64,000 nt of DNA from Panorpa germanica (lineage: Eukaryota > Arthropoda > Insecta > Mecoptera > Panorpidae): the NCBI GenBank assembly GCA_963678705.1, contig OY783205.1, positions 5,518,001-5,582,000 on the forward strand. The letters are read 5' to 3'. The notes below the pieces were generated by a model, which saw only the letters and a program-made list of their open reading frames with translations, ran no database searches and was not told the DNA's origin. The stretch's first letter is position 1; each line of letters begins with the position of its first letter. The translations under genes and the position numbers were made by a program. Below are positions 22,677 through 33,851 of this stretch, piece by piece.

Positions 22677-24398
22677 ATGGAGACATTCCATACTTATCTA
22701 AATTATGTAAAGGAATATAATGGAAACAATTCGCTGACAAATTTTATAGAAGATTGTGAAGTGATCATAGATAATTTTGCCATATTCCCCGCTAAAAATG
22801 AAGATAAAAAAGAAGCTATTAGGAATAACGGTCTATTGCTCTCAGCTATAAAAAACAAGATTATTGGAGACGCAGCAAGTTTAATAAAGAATAAACATAT
22901 TAATACATGGGAGAAATTAAAAACTATTTTAATAAATAGTTATACTAAAAACCGCAGCCATATCCCGGATACAACAACACTTAAACGAAAGCCTAATGAG
23001 AAAGTTATTACTTATTACTTTAGATGTTTAGAATCAGTTAACAACTTTAATGTTTTGAACACACTTCACAATAAAACATCTTTAAATATGAGAACACTGG
23101 CAAAACATCACGATTCCCTGATGGTGAGAAATTTCATAAAGGAGCTAAACGATCCCCTTGGTTGTAAATTAAGACGCCAAAATCCTAACACAATGGATGA
23201 ACTTCTAGAATTAATAATAGAAGATATGACGAACCACGAAATCCATACTAACGAGGAATATAACCACCCTCATCAACAACAAGTGAAGAACACACAAGAT
23301 TTTCAAACAGAGCCGTCAACACAAAAACCGTGTGAAACAATAATCGAACAAACCATTGAGAATAAAGAAATAGACAATGTACGGACGGAACTACAAGAAG
23401 TAATCATAAACAACGAGAGTACAGAAATCAAAATACAAAACCAAAATTCAGAAGAAAAACGGGACACAGAAATAAATGAAAATAAAAACGATATCAAATT
23501 ACAAAAAGAAATGGCGAACAATGTGCCCACAAATATCAAAATACAAAGCCAGAATAATTCAGAAGAAGTTCTGAATACAGATGAAAAGGAAAAAGAACTT
23601 GAAGAGTTTAACAAAACAGAAGTAAAGAAAAAGACAATTGTTGAAGTAAAAATGAAGCAAGGAAAAGTAAGCGTCAAACAAAACACAGAAAATCAGCAAA
23701 ATATGAATCAAGAATCAGAGAATCAAAATACACAACATTTTGAAATACCAAACCAACAAAATGTTAAGCAACAATCAAAAAATCCAAACTTTCTAGATTT
23801 TAAAGTAAAAAATCAACAAAAAATCGGACAAGTAGCAGAAAAGCAAACTATAAAAGAACTTGAAATAGTGAAGCAACAAAATATCAACCAAGAAAAACCA
23901 GAAAAACTAAATATGCAATATTCTGAAGTAAAAAAATTACACAATATAAGGCAAAGAAAAGCAAGAAATAATAAAAATCAAAATTTTAAAATAAAAGATA
24001 AAATTGAAAAGAAAAAAAGAAACAAAGCTAAATGCATACCAGAAAAACAAGAAGATTCAGAAAACGAGGCACACACTTTGTGGATAAATGATCACAGAAA
24101 AGAAATAATTCGTGGACAGAAGATTAGAAATTCAGCACAACTAAAGCAACTATATGGAACCAAACGAAATAAAAATAATAACTGGATAGATGAATATTTG
24201 ACGAATATCATGACGAATAAAAATATTAAAACATATATTGACTTTACTTTAAAGAACTTCCTGATAAGATTAACTTCAAAAAGTCTTCAATACTTCCCGA
24301 AAAAATTAAAAATTTCTACCCGAACCTTAACAATTCGAATACGCAACCGCAAGCAACCAAACCCACCTGACTATATAATATTTAACTCCGAAATTTAA
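22677..24398 (+). CDS. gag: Errantivirus Gag-like protein (573 aa)
   Basis: Gag forms the retroelement particle. The first 190 residues are a mixed-charge alpha-helical region, with WEKLKTILINSYTKNRSH and YFRCLESVNNFNVLNT matching the general pattern of the retrotransposon Gag capsid region. The remainder is Gln/Glu/Lys-rich, with recurring units of the type QNxxQ (residues about 330-430), and ends in a basic segment. No CCHC knuckle is seen, which is usual for errantivirus Gag. The ATG at 22677 is the first in frame after the leader. The frame is open, unlike the rest of the element. Classification as errantivirus rests on the env and integrase downstream. Confidence 0.7.
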   Translation: METFHTYLNYVKEYNGNNSLTNFIEDCEVIIDNFAIFPAKNEDKKEAIRNNGLLLSAIKNKIIGDAASLIKNKHINTWEKLKTILINSYTKNRSHIPDTTTLKRKPNEKVITYYFRCLESVNNFNVLNTLHNKTSLNMRTLAKHHDSLMVRNFIKELNDPLGCKLRRQNPNTMDELLELIIEDMTNHEIHTNEEYNHPHQQQVKNTQDFQTEPSTQKPCETIIEQTIENKEIDNVRTELQEVIINNESTEIKIQNQNSEEKRDTEINENKNDIKLQKEMANNVPTNIKIQSQNNSEEVLNTDEKEKELEEFNKTEVKKKTIVEVKMKQGKVSVKQNTENQQNMNQESENQNTQHFEIPNQQNVKQQSKNPNFLDFKVKNQQKIGQVAEKQTIKELEIVKQQNINQEKPEKLNMQYSEVKKLHNIRQRKARNNKNQNFKIKDKIEKKKRNKAKCIPEKQEDSENEAHTLWINDHRKEIIRGQKIRNSAQLKQLYGTKRNKNNNWIDEYLTNIMTNKNIKTYIDFTLKNFLIRLTSKSLQYFPKKLKISTRTLTIRIRNRKQPNPPDYIIFNSEI

Positions 24399-25430
24399 AT
24401 CTAAAAATAATAAAACCCTAAAACGGACAACCACCTTAATAAAGAAAATTGTATGAACTATTAAAAGAATTATACAGAACAACTATTTAAATAAATTACT
24501 ACAAATATTACGATAAACAATACATTTACAAAACACAACAGACAAAAAGAAAAAGAAAATGATGAAACAAATTGAGAATCAGAAACAACCACCTTAATGC
24601 AGAAAATCGCATAAACACTGGTATCACCAGCAGTAAAACCCTATAAACATACAAATTAAGCGACATCAAGTAATAACTATTTCGATACAATCACCAACGC
24701 TGTTAAAATTATTAAAATTAATAAAAAGAGCAAATTATTTAAATTAAAATAAAGAAACGCGACCTATTAATATCTACATTAACAAAAATACATTTAAAAA
24801 TAAAACTCATTAAACCCATTGTAATGATAACACGTATTAAATGAACAATAATTTAAAAGATAAACACCATCGGAAAATATAAAAACGAGCATAAAATAAA
24901 AAATGATATCAGACATCAAGAAACAAACGCAACGCACAAGGTCATTTACGAAAGATATACCCGTGTATTCTAATAAAATACGTGGAAACTGCAAGCAATT
25001 TGCAAGCAATGCAAATACTATGATTTGAAAACGCTAAATAACACAAAAACAACTGTGAGATCATAATATAAGCGCATTCCACAAAACCAGAGTCCACCGT
25101 ATCATAAAGCATAAAACATGCCCCTGCCAAGTCACTCATGAGATGTGTTATTATAAGATGTAATGAAACCCCATACTCCAGTACAAAAGATAATGCTACA
25201 TTAACAAACTAAGCATTTCTAATTTAGCTACTATGATAACCCATAGACTAACACATTGAAAAACACAAAAATAAAATAGCAATGTTATGTGCATAAAGTT
25301 AAGGAAATAAATACAGACAGTACAATTTATTATCATGATTAAAGCTACTGTTAAAAAACCAAATGTAGACACAGTATCCATGAACACTAACAAAAAACAT
25401 AGCAATAGCGGAATAAAAACATGAAACCTT
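24399..25430 (+). pseudogene. Degenerate pol remnant, including an extra integrase fragment
   Basis: No protease, reverse transcriptase or RNase H motif is readable. Short stretches resemble the integrase region downstream: CGAAAGATATAC (24949 and 25509), CTAAATAACAC with AACACCTGAGAGA-like sequence (about 25035 and 25617), and GAAACCCCATACTCC-like sequence (about 25167 and 26037). The integrase segment has therefore been duplicated in tandem and the upstream copy has decayed. Confidence 0.5.
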
Positions 25431-25504
25431 TTTTAAGTAAAAGAACCACCAGAGTAATAATCAGAATCAGCAAGTAATGAAGTAATAGACGTCACATACA
25501 AATT

Positions 25505-26395
25505 AATTTGCGAAAGATATACGTGGTCTAGTCTACGAAAAGATGTCGAAAATTTCATCAATAACTGCAGCACATGCAAACAGTGCAAATGTAAAAGAAA
25601 ACCAATTAGAGCACCGCTAAATAACACCGAAACACCTGAGAGACCACTTGAGAAATTACATATAGATACGTTTGGTATAGACAATACTATATTAAATGTA
25701 TTTTCAAAATAACCACAGGCATACAAAATCGCCAATAGGTCATCCACAGAAATTGCCGATAAACTAATAACGTATTTCTCACACCACGGCATACCCAATC
25801 ATATTACAAATAATATTAAAAAATATACAAATATAACTGAATTCTCAAATAATCTCATCGAAGAATTACAAGAATTATATAAAATTAAAATTCATATAAC
25901 AACACCATACAGACATGAAAGTAATTCTCCAATAGAACGAGCACATTCCACGATACTAGAACTATATCGTATAGTAAAACATAAACATGATCTTACACCC
26001 GAAACAATCATGAAATATGCTATTATAGGATATAACGAAACCCCACATTCTCGTACAACATACAAACCTTTTGAAATAATAAATGGACACTTACAAACCA
26101 AGTCAGTATTGCTTATGGATTATGATAAAACACTCATGGACCTATACACCCAAAATCATAAAACTAAAATCTCAACCCTATACTCAAAAATTAAAGAAAT
26201 AAATACAAATCGAAAAGAACAGGTTATTAATAAAAGAAATGCTACCGTTAAAGACCCAAACGTAAAACAAGGAGATATCGTATACCTCAACACTAAATCA
26301 AAACAGGGCAAAAGCCGAATAAAGAACACAGGACCCTTTAAAGTACTAGAAGTATCCGATACTTATATAGCTAAAATAGAAGATCTAAAAAATTA
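25505..26395 (+). pseudogene. Errantivirus integrase, interrupted
   Basis: Reads as the second half of an integrase zinc-binding domain (NNCSTCKQCK, about 25561-25590), then the start of the catalytic core (LEKLHIDTFG, about 25651-25680). After a stop at 25711 come the core end (SPIERAHSTILELY, about 25928-25970), NETPHSRTTYKPFE (26037-26078) and the C-terminal SH3-like tail (QGDIVYLNTKSKQGKSRIK, 26270-26325). The last 128 codons (26010-26396) are open. Part of the core, including catalytic acidic residues, is lost. A short frame at 26427-26657 continues the tail. The gene is dead as it stands. Confidence 0.65.
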
Positions 26396-27100
26396 AAAAT
26401 TAAGAAAAGCACATGTAGATAACCTAGTGAAAACCAAAATGAAAAATCCAACTCCAAACGAATTTAATGAGAAAAGAATTAACGTAATATTCGAACGCAC
26501 TACACTACCTGTCGATAAATCTAAGACAGATTATATTCTACACCTAGTTCACGACAAATTCAACCCCAGAGACGAAAAACCAAGATACTACAACGGATTC
26601 GCAAAGTTAATAGCAAAAAAAAAAAAACACACTCAATTTCGAATACATATTAAATAAAGCTAAAAAGAACTAATAACCTCGTAGAGGGCCCATATAAACT
26701 CATGCGAGGAAGAACATTTGGACACACAATAAATCCAGTCTGCAATCAACAAAACTGCCTGGACAAACTTTCCGAATTTCTAAAAAAAAATTTGAAAATT
26801 CACCAACCGAATTAATAATACGAATGCCCCCTATAGCACAAGGACTTTTTAATAGAACAAAAGAAGAGGTCCTAGAAGTATTTAAACGGCATGGGCCCAC
26901 AAAGCACAAATACATCATGCACTCAAATCCCGAAATACAAATGAATTATTTATTTATTAATTAATTATAAATAAATATATTAAAAACACGATCAAGTACT
27001 AAGAAATCCTGATTGTTGCAGGATCATCACCGCAACCAACACCAGCGATATTAATGAATGCCGAATTATTAAAATCACTGATAACCCAGGATTATATCCT

Positions 27101-27532
27101 GTGCAACTAGGAACAGCCCAAAACATCAAGGAATATTGGACTTTAGTCAAGAAAATAGATTTGGACCCCTTAATAAAATATTATAACCACGTTAACCTGA
27201 CTAGAGAAGATATTAAAACGAAATTAGAAAAAAAGAAATTTACAACCTATGGGCACAGCACTGCTGTAATGGACATCCTGGATATGGAAATAAGTAGAAA
27301 ATTTAAACAAATTCTCCCAACTCGAAGAGAAAAAAGAGGCTTCATAGATGGCTTAGGTACTGTTTGGAAAGCAATCGGTGGAAACCTAGACGCTAACGAC
27401 GGCGAGCGTATAAATTTAGCCCTGGAGACACTTGATAATAAACAAGAAACTCTAAATAAAGCTATATCTAAACAAATAAAATTAACAAACGATATACTCG
27501 ATCAATTTAAATCGGCCCTACACACAAGGTAA
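27101..27532 (+). pseudogene. env: Errantivirus envelope, N-terminal part
   Basis: A 143-codon frame that contains a basic cleavage-like site RREKR followed by the hydrophobic start GFIDGLGTVWKAI (about 27316-27385) and then a heptad-like helix (LETLDNKQETLNKAISKQ). This is the layout of the fusion-type envelope of insect errantiviruses, which resembles baculovirus F proteins. The frame has no convincing start codon or signal peptide, and a stop at 27530-27532 separates it from the next part. Described as found; not a working gene in this copy. Confidence 0.65.
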
Positions 27533-27548
27533 ACGTACCAAATTCCCA

Positions 27549-28697
27549 ATGAACGATATCGATAAACTCCAACACCAAGTATTTAACATCTTTATAACAG
27601 AATCGATCGGACTTGTCAGTCAATCAATGCAATTACTTTTGCACCTACTAAGAACCATTGAAACTGACATTACATTCGCTAAACTGAACACGCTTAGTGG
27701 TTCAATCCTGGAACCTGATCACCTATTAGCAGAATTACAAGCAATAAAGGAACATGTTGATACAACCAAGCATATCAAACTGCCTTACGATATTACATCA
27801 GAGAACATTCAACAATATGAAACTATTAGCAAAGTCAAAGCATACACCAATAAAAACTTAATCGTTTTTGTAATAAATATACCACTAGTAAACCCTAATA
27901 TATTTACGTATTATAAACTATATCCAATCCCCATACCTTATAACAATAAATTCCAAATGATTATTCCCAGAACCCAATACACCATTGTGAATGAGTATAA
28001 ACATGTAGATTTTAATGCACCCTGCAAAGAAATATATAACAATCAATTCCTATGCAAGCTTAGCGAACCACTCAACATCGAGGAAACCACCTGCGAGATA
28101 GAACTAATTCAAAACCAGCCAATCAGCAAATGTCAACCCTTAGTGATTTCTCTAACCGGCATCAAGATCCAGAACATCGAATTCAACACCTGGATGTTAA
28201 CCACAAATGACGAAACCTGTGGCACCTTAACATGCAACAGCCAGCGTGACATACGTCTACAAGGAACATACATAATACACCTTGCACGAGATTGTCAATT
28301 TTCTGTTTCAGATAATACTCTTCAATACATAGATATAGAAGAGAAAGTCGAAGCTTGGAACACCATTTCCCTGCCGAAAATACCAGAGATCCAAAACAAA
28401 CACCTAGACATCTCTACCGTGACCAACCTAAAATACCTGGACCTGGGCAACGTAGACAAGCTACAGACCACCCTAGCCCTACTACCTGAAGACTTCGATG
28501 ACAGAAAAATCTCAGACTATGTGCACATAATTAATTATACATTATTACCTATATTATTCATAATAATTACTATTGTAGTATATAAGATAATCAAATATTT
28601 TAGAAAAATAAAAATAATAAAGAATGAAAATGCACAAGAAATAGATAGCAAAAATATTGAAGAGTTGCAAAAACCTTTTGCTACATTTGAAGCATAA
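27549..28697 (+). pseudogene. env: Errantivirus envelope, C-terminal part
   Basis: A 382-codon frame continuing the ectodomain with several Cys residues, including closely spaced ones (ETTCEIE, ETCGTLTC). It ends in a clear membrane segment (YTLLPILFIIITIVVYKII, about 28530-28590) and a short basic cytoplasmic tail. Its length and one-pass topology match the membrane-anchored half of an errantivirus envelope. It is split from the upstream part by a stop and 16 intervening bases. Confidence 0.65.
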
Positions 28698-28709
28698 GAT
28701 TTTATCTTA

Positions 28710-28718
28710 TAGGGGAGG
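28710..28718 (+). other. Polypurine tract of the errantivirus
   Basis: AGGGGAGG sits immediately before the TG of the 3' LTR at 28719, the expected place for plus-strand priming. Confidence 0.75.
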
Positions 28719-28985
28719 TGTTATAACACACGTTCCATACGACACAAACTAACAATGTCTCTTCAGTATCTTTGCTGACAATGCACTCTAGAGATAATAA
28801 AATAGTATATAAGTAATATGTTAATCTTAATCTAATTAGTTCAAGTTCATGTATAATCTGCATCGTGCAGATAGTAATTGGCTGGCTCACCATTTGAGAC
28901 TAGGCATAAGCTGCATCGCGCAGTGATTATTAGTCCAAATAAATATTATTTAAGTAAAACTAAAATAAATTGTTTTTTTATTAAA
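28719..28985 (+). repeat. Errantivirus 3' LTR
   Basis: Same 267 bp as the 5' LTR. No difference between the LTRs seen by eye implies a recent insertion, in contrast to the badly broken pol and env inside. The element may therefore have been mobilised in its already defective form. Confidence 0.85.
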
Positions 28986-29119
28986 GTCTAAATTACTCAA
29001 ACTTTAATTATATATATATAAATATATATATATATATTGATTTGATAAAACCTAAACAGTTTAGTTAGGGCCCCAGTTTCTTTTTGCACCGGGCCATTGA
29101 TTATCTAGCTACGCCACTG

Positions 29120-30606
29120 TATGAGATGCCCCTGAGTTGCGGAAGAATCACATTACAGTGATGAATTAACTACAATACCTATATTTTCTATGTCTAATTT
29201 TAAGTAAATATACTCGTATATGCAAATGGAGAATAAATTTTATGAATTATGTTATAAATTATTCATAGAAGAAACAATAACAGCTTTTGAAACTTTTAAA
29301 CCGTAGAAATTGTGTGACGTAATATACGGGGGACCCCTTACAACAGAAATCGAAATCAAATTTCAAATATTAAATTGCTATATCAACTTTAACCAAACAA
29401 ACAAAAACAATAGACATGTATTAACATCTCTTTCAAGGAATTCAAAATATTCAACCTAAAAGTAACCAATATCCCTAAAAACAATTTAGATATGAAGTGT
29501 ATAAAATTCGAATACGATATTCTCGAACTCGACTTAGTATAGGAATCGACATCTGGGCGATATTGAGTGATTTACGGACAACAACAAAAATAGAACATCC
29601 GGTTTGAAATCATTTTGGATCAAAAATGGAGACTAAAGTTACAGAAGCAACAATGCATTATCCCACCGCATAAACTTAAGGTGAAACATTACTTCAAGGT
29701 TATACAGTTAGATAAAGATGGCAACAGTGTAGTAAAATGTCAAACAATTTGCAACTTTGCAATTTGCAATTTACCTCTATTAAGACTGATGAGTGTGATA
29801 ACTGAATAATCCTTAACCTTTATTATATACTATACGTAACTACTAATAGTTAAGAAAAAGTTAGTTTTTCCGAATAAAATGTCGGTACTGTCTAATACTA
29901 TAATCCTAATATTAATAACAAAAATTACAATTCAAATGTCTGAGTGGTCGGTAAATACATAAATGAATAAAATTTCATTAGAAGAAAATGATGAAATTAG
30001 CTGTGAAATGATATTTTAGGTGCCCGTGGTAGGTAACAGTTGTTCAAAACAATTGTTCGCGCCACAATATTACACACAAGTTATTTTACACAATAACTTT
30101 TGTTTCAACGTGAAATCAGCCTTCCCAGGTTGAAATTTGTCTTGCAATGCTAGTTTCACACTTGCGAGCTTGTCACACTCTAATTTCAAGATTTATTTTG
30201 TACTTCTTATATAGAAATTGTCTTGCTATGCGAGATTCACACTTGCAAGCTTGTCAAATGCTCATTTCAAGGTTTATTTTCTACCTGGCGTTGTGTCGCA
30301 TCGCTACAAAAGGCGCTTGCCGGCACTTGTTGTGATTCGTTTAAGAACACGCTAACAACCATTGAGAACTCGGCAGTGTTAGAAATACGAGTATAAAGTT
30401 CAAATTCAAATTTTCAATGACGCAATGGTATTTTCAACGGTGCGTCTATGCCTACCGCAGTTTGTATTTTACACCTACACTATAGCTTGGCGCAATAAGC
30501 CTTGAATACTACTATTTGCAATGCTATAACCTTGTTAGGTATTTGAGAAAAAACTTTTGAGAAATGTCAATGAACAACTGTTCGTATATTACTTTATTAA
30601 TGTCAA
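29120..30606. other. Gene-free stretch with a small tandem repeat
   Basis: No recognisable gene. A 64-codon frame at 29615-29809 has no family signature. 30132-30214 and 30216-30289 are two degenerate copies of about 80 bp (shared core TTTCACACTTGCGAGCTTGT, with GATTCACACTTGCAAGCTTG in the second). Confidence 0.5.
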
Positions 30607-31221
30607 CTCAACTCTAATATTGGTACCTGCTACCTGGTGTCAAATAACCTAGATGAGGTTGTTTGCAGCTCTGACATTTAAATTCTAAAAATGGCAAGTA
30701 ATAATCATGCCTCAACGTTAGCACCGAAACACTTATCTGGAAATCATTTATCACAGATCCAGGTGGCGAAAAGAATAAGCAAAGATTCAATTTTAATGCA
30801 CGTTATGATTACTTCAAACCTAACCTAAAATACTATTCAAAACTAAATTTAACAACAAATGGATCATTTTCACTATAACTTTAAAACTTTCAATATTATA
30901 CTTTGTGTATATGTAATTGAATATTTCATTTTTAATAAATCATAATTTGTAAGAAAAGAACATGGAATCGAAATATTTTGTTATTCTAAGCTATAGGCCG
31001 TAGACACAAAAACACTGCGTTAATTATTATTATCTTCTATTATATAGAGGCAATTTGATAAATAATTAATGATAATAATACATGATTCATAGCCTAATTA
31101 TTGCTCCTTGGCCCTTGTAGCACATTGACCAGAGATTCAAAGGAGCTACGTGAAGTTTGTGGCACAAAAGAATTTAAGTTGTAGACCATTTGTCTCTGAA
31201 CCTTTTCACAAAATAAAAAGG

Positions 31222-31243
31222 GTGACCAACGCATATTCGTCAC
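31222..31243 (+). promoter_or_regulatory. Conserved imperfect palindrome upstream of the PPP1R15-like genes
   Basis: GTGACCAACG...TTCGTCAC about 85-105 bp before the start codon at 31326. It is repeated upstream of the paralogues at 38963-38984 (identical) and 36959-36980 (right half changed). GTGAC and GTCAC half-sites face each other. It is a candidate bZIP-like site; binding is not shown. Confidence 0.4.
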
Positions 31244-31325
31244 TTATCATTTGGACCTTAAGCAGATAGCCACGCAGACGTATTTTTAATTCGACATCTT
31301 CTTACTGTCAGTAATATTTGTATAA

Positions 31326-31830
31326 ATGTTCAGGATGTTTCCAGTACAAGAAAGTTACTTGGGGCACATTTCAATAGTAAGTGTTAAATATCTTATTTGA
31401 ATTATTTAATAAATTCTTATTGTTGATTAATATTTACTACATATAGTTCCGCAAAATTTGTACTTATTGAAGCTTTCTTTCTTTCAAGGCATTGGTTGAA
31501 TTCGTTAAACACAAAATTGAATCCACTTTATCAAAAACCCCTTTTTACAAGCAACATTATAAAATGAAGAAAAGCGTTAGATTCAACTTAACGCCAACGT
31601 ACCGCGTTATGAGAGTTTGGACATTCGCTCATCGGGAAGCAAGGAAACCGAATTGGCAGCTTATTAAAGAAAATATGTGGAAAAGGAACATTAATCGGGA
31701 TTTGCTTATCGATGACGAAGACAGAGCTCCTGAAATTTCTGAGAAGAAAGTAAAGTTGAAACAGACACCTACACTGGAGGCTTTAATTGTGTGTATTTTT
31801 AATAAAGTATTGAATTGTTTAACATCTTAG
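31326..31830 (+). CDS. PPP1R15 (GADD34/CReP)-like PP1-docking protein, 130 aa
   Basis: Exon 1 is 31326-31376 (17 codons, a second ATG at 31335), donor GTAAGT; a 112-bp intron; exon 2 is 31489-31830 after TTTCTTTCAAG. Both frames are phase 0. Residues about 40-75 hold KKSVRF, an RVxF-type docking motif for protein phosphatase 1, then TPTYRVMRVWTFAHREARK and PNWQLI. This order matches the conserved core of PPP1R15 proteins (K-V-R/T-F, then VHxMxxWxxAxxxARxxxWE), which bring PP1 to phosphorylated eIF2-alpha. The usual following RDRxRF segment is absent; instead the protein runs through a charged stretch (DDEDRAPEIS) to a short hydrophobic end. A role in eIF2-alpha dephosphorylation is inferred from the motif only. 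Confidence 0.6.
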
Positions 31831-32870
31831 TGATAATTAGCGTAAATAACAATGTAGTTTTATATATCTGAAACTATTGACTTTATTTTTAAATTATGTA
31901 ATAAATTACATTTTACAAGAAGCAATATTTTATTTTACTTGTTTTACTGTTTCTTATTATACTTGTCTCCTCACTCCCGCTACTACTGCATATTGTTAGA
32001 CAGAGATGGAGACTACGCAACGTATTAAAAGAAAGTTTTGGTGATAAGTGATTTATTTACATGTTTACCTAACCTAATATAATGAAAATACTAATATCTA
32101 CTTTGTGGTCTACATAAGTCCATTGTTAGCTAGAAACTCTACATTTATGTCTTAATATTTATATTCAAGTACCTCAAGTTATATTATTCATGATTTGATG
32201 TAGCATTTTATTATAACTGATATTTATACTTACTTTTTGCCTTTTTATTTCTCTATTTAATATCTTCACTTTATTTGATTATTCTTAGCTTTGTAAGCTA
32301 CTGATGGAATCTAAGCTATTTACCATATTATTTAACGCAAATTTGTTTTATCCATCCTTCAAGTTGCTAACATATTTCAAATTATTAGGTCCTGACATCT
32401 AATAATGCTTTACTGATTGTACAATAGTTTCCTTATGAAACCAATAACTAATAATACCACAAATCAATATAATTAATTATTCATTTATATCATAAAATTG
32501 AAGTTAAATTTTCTATATGCTCCAACTTTAATAATTCTTAATTTACAACCATTTATTACAATTAATTTCTATCTTGATATTCTTTACTTTAAGCTAATTA
32601 TATTTCTGCAATATCTTTTCTGAAGTTCCTTTTATGTTTAAATCCTCTTTATTTTTCATGCTTTCCAGTTTTGGAAGAGTTTATTACCTTAAGAGGTTGA
32701 CTGTCTTTGCATAACCAAAGGTAAGCTACCTTTCCAAATATTTACGACTGCGTAGCTTTTATCCTTTCTTTACCTTTTCACTCCGAATATATTACTTTCC
32801 CTCTTTCACCAGCTGCAATATTAAATACCAATTAATTAATTTATAAAAATTGCAATATACACATTTAGCT

Positions 32871-33062
32871 ATGCAGAAAGAAGTGATACTTCCAATAATT
32901 TGCTGTTTATTGGTTGTGGTATTGACAAGTTCAGAATCTGCCGCAGAAACAGTTCCAGTCAATGTAACTCCAGTGGTAGGAACAATTTCAGCCGGTGGTG
33001 GTTTCGCACAGCTAGAAGAGATTGTGAGGTGCCGTGCAAGTCAAAATCAACGTATCAGCTAG
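32871..33062 (+). CDS. Possible small secreted peptide, 63 aa
   Basis: Not recognised. From the ATG at 32871 the peptide starts MQKEVILPIICCLLVVVLTS, a convincing signal peptide with a likely cleavage site after SSESAA. A Val/Thr/Pro-rich and then Gly-rich segment follows (TISAGGGFAQLEE), ending VRCRASQNQRIS and a stop. A TTTAG directly before CTATG could be a splice acceptor, and the frame might instead splice out before the stop, making this the first exon of a longer gene. It lies just outside the left arm of the inverted duplication. Confidence 0.4.
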   Translation: MQKEVILPIICCLLVVVLTSSESAAETVPVNVTPVVGTISAGGGFAQLEEIVRCRASQNQRIS

Positions 33063-33851
33063 CTCATGACGTTGTTTGTTGAATGTAAAATGTTACTTAA
33101 AATGATAATACTTACTATCTGTAACGCCAAGACAAAGGGTTAATCTTGAGACTAACAAAGAACACCAATAATAGGTGTCAATGGAAAAGCAATTTAGTTA
33201 TAGACAGACTTTAAAGATTTGAACATTATAATGAGCTTGGAATAGTATATATAATTGTGAGTATATTAGATAGATCGGCCTCTTTTATAATAAGCATTTC
33301 ACAAAGACACAACTGCTCTATATTGTAATTTATATAGTAATTTGTTAATTTATCAAGAAAACATTCTCCATAAGTAATACTTTAATTTTTATATTAATGT
33401 ATTATAGAAAGTATATCACTTTGTACCGTTGGAACTAAATGAAAAGAGATTTTAATATGTAAATTTACTGGAGTCAGAGCCGGAGTTGTAGTCAAAGTCG
33501 AAGTCGGTTAACTGAAATTATCCGGGCCGGACTTGTTTTTACCAGCTCCGCAGCCCTGCCTTTATACAATTAAATTTTGGCGTGAGAACAACAAAGAGAC
33601 ATCTAAAGTACCAAGTACAAACGCAGAAGTTGACCCACACAACTCACAAGTCTCACCGTACTCGTAGACCAGGCCACTTAATAAGTTAATCCAGCACTAA
33701 GAAGAATATCTCTACAATGAATTGGTTATTAAATGGCGTCAAATATAATAAAAACATATTTTAGTGTTACAATTGACTTTTTTAATATTACTTCATAAAG
33801 TAATATTACTAATTATTATAAATAGCCCGGTTAAGATAGACATTTGAAATA
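33063..33851. other. Gene-free stretch, nothing recognised
   Basis: AT-rich sequence with no gene, RNA or repeat that I can support. Confidence 0.4.

Larger units (their letters stand above)
19485..29119. mobile_element. hAT-like DNA transposon, invaded by an errantivirus
   Basis: The left end reads CACTGGCGCAGCTAGG (19485-19500) and the right end, inverted, CAGTGGCGTAGCTAGA (29119-29104), the CAGTGGCG type of terminus common in hAT elements. Inside both ends are GGGCCC and GCACCGGG blocks. Flanking 8-mers (ATGCAAAT and TATGAGAT) are only loosely alike, so the target duplication has decayed. Contents in order: non-coding left arm, transposase remnant (20216-21247), LINE tail, errantivirus (21736-28985), right arm. 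Pairing of the two ends across the insertion is an inference. Confidence 0.5.
30607..32755 (+). repeat. Left arm of a 2.15-kb inverted duplication
   Basis: Matches 37437-39598 in reverse complement from end to end. For example, TTTGCAGCTCTGACATTTAA at 30662 corresponds to TTAAATGTCAGAGCTGCAAA at 39526, and the block after TTGACTGTCTTTGCATAACC at 32696 to that at 37480. Each arm carries one PPP1R15-like gene plus its upstream region. Small indels and substitutions separate the arms, so the duplication is not brand new. Confidence 0.8.

Noticed and set aside
23303..23686. 127-codon minus-strand frame inside gag
   Set aside because: Shadow of the Lys/Glu-rich Gag frame on the other strand; hydrophobic only because of base complementarity.
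24794..26101. Hydrophobic minus-strand frames across the pol remnant
   Set aside because: Shadows of A-rich plus-strand integrase remains, which have clear integrase motifs.
21736..28985. A complete, functional endogenous virus
   Set aside because: Protease, reverse transcriptase and RNase H are absent, integrase is fragmentary and env is interrupted.
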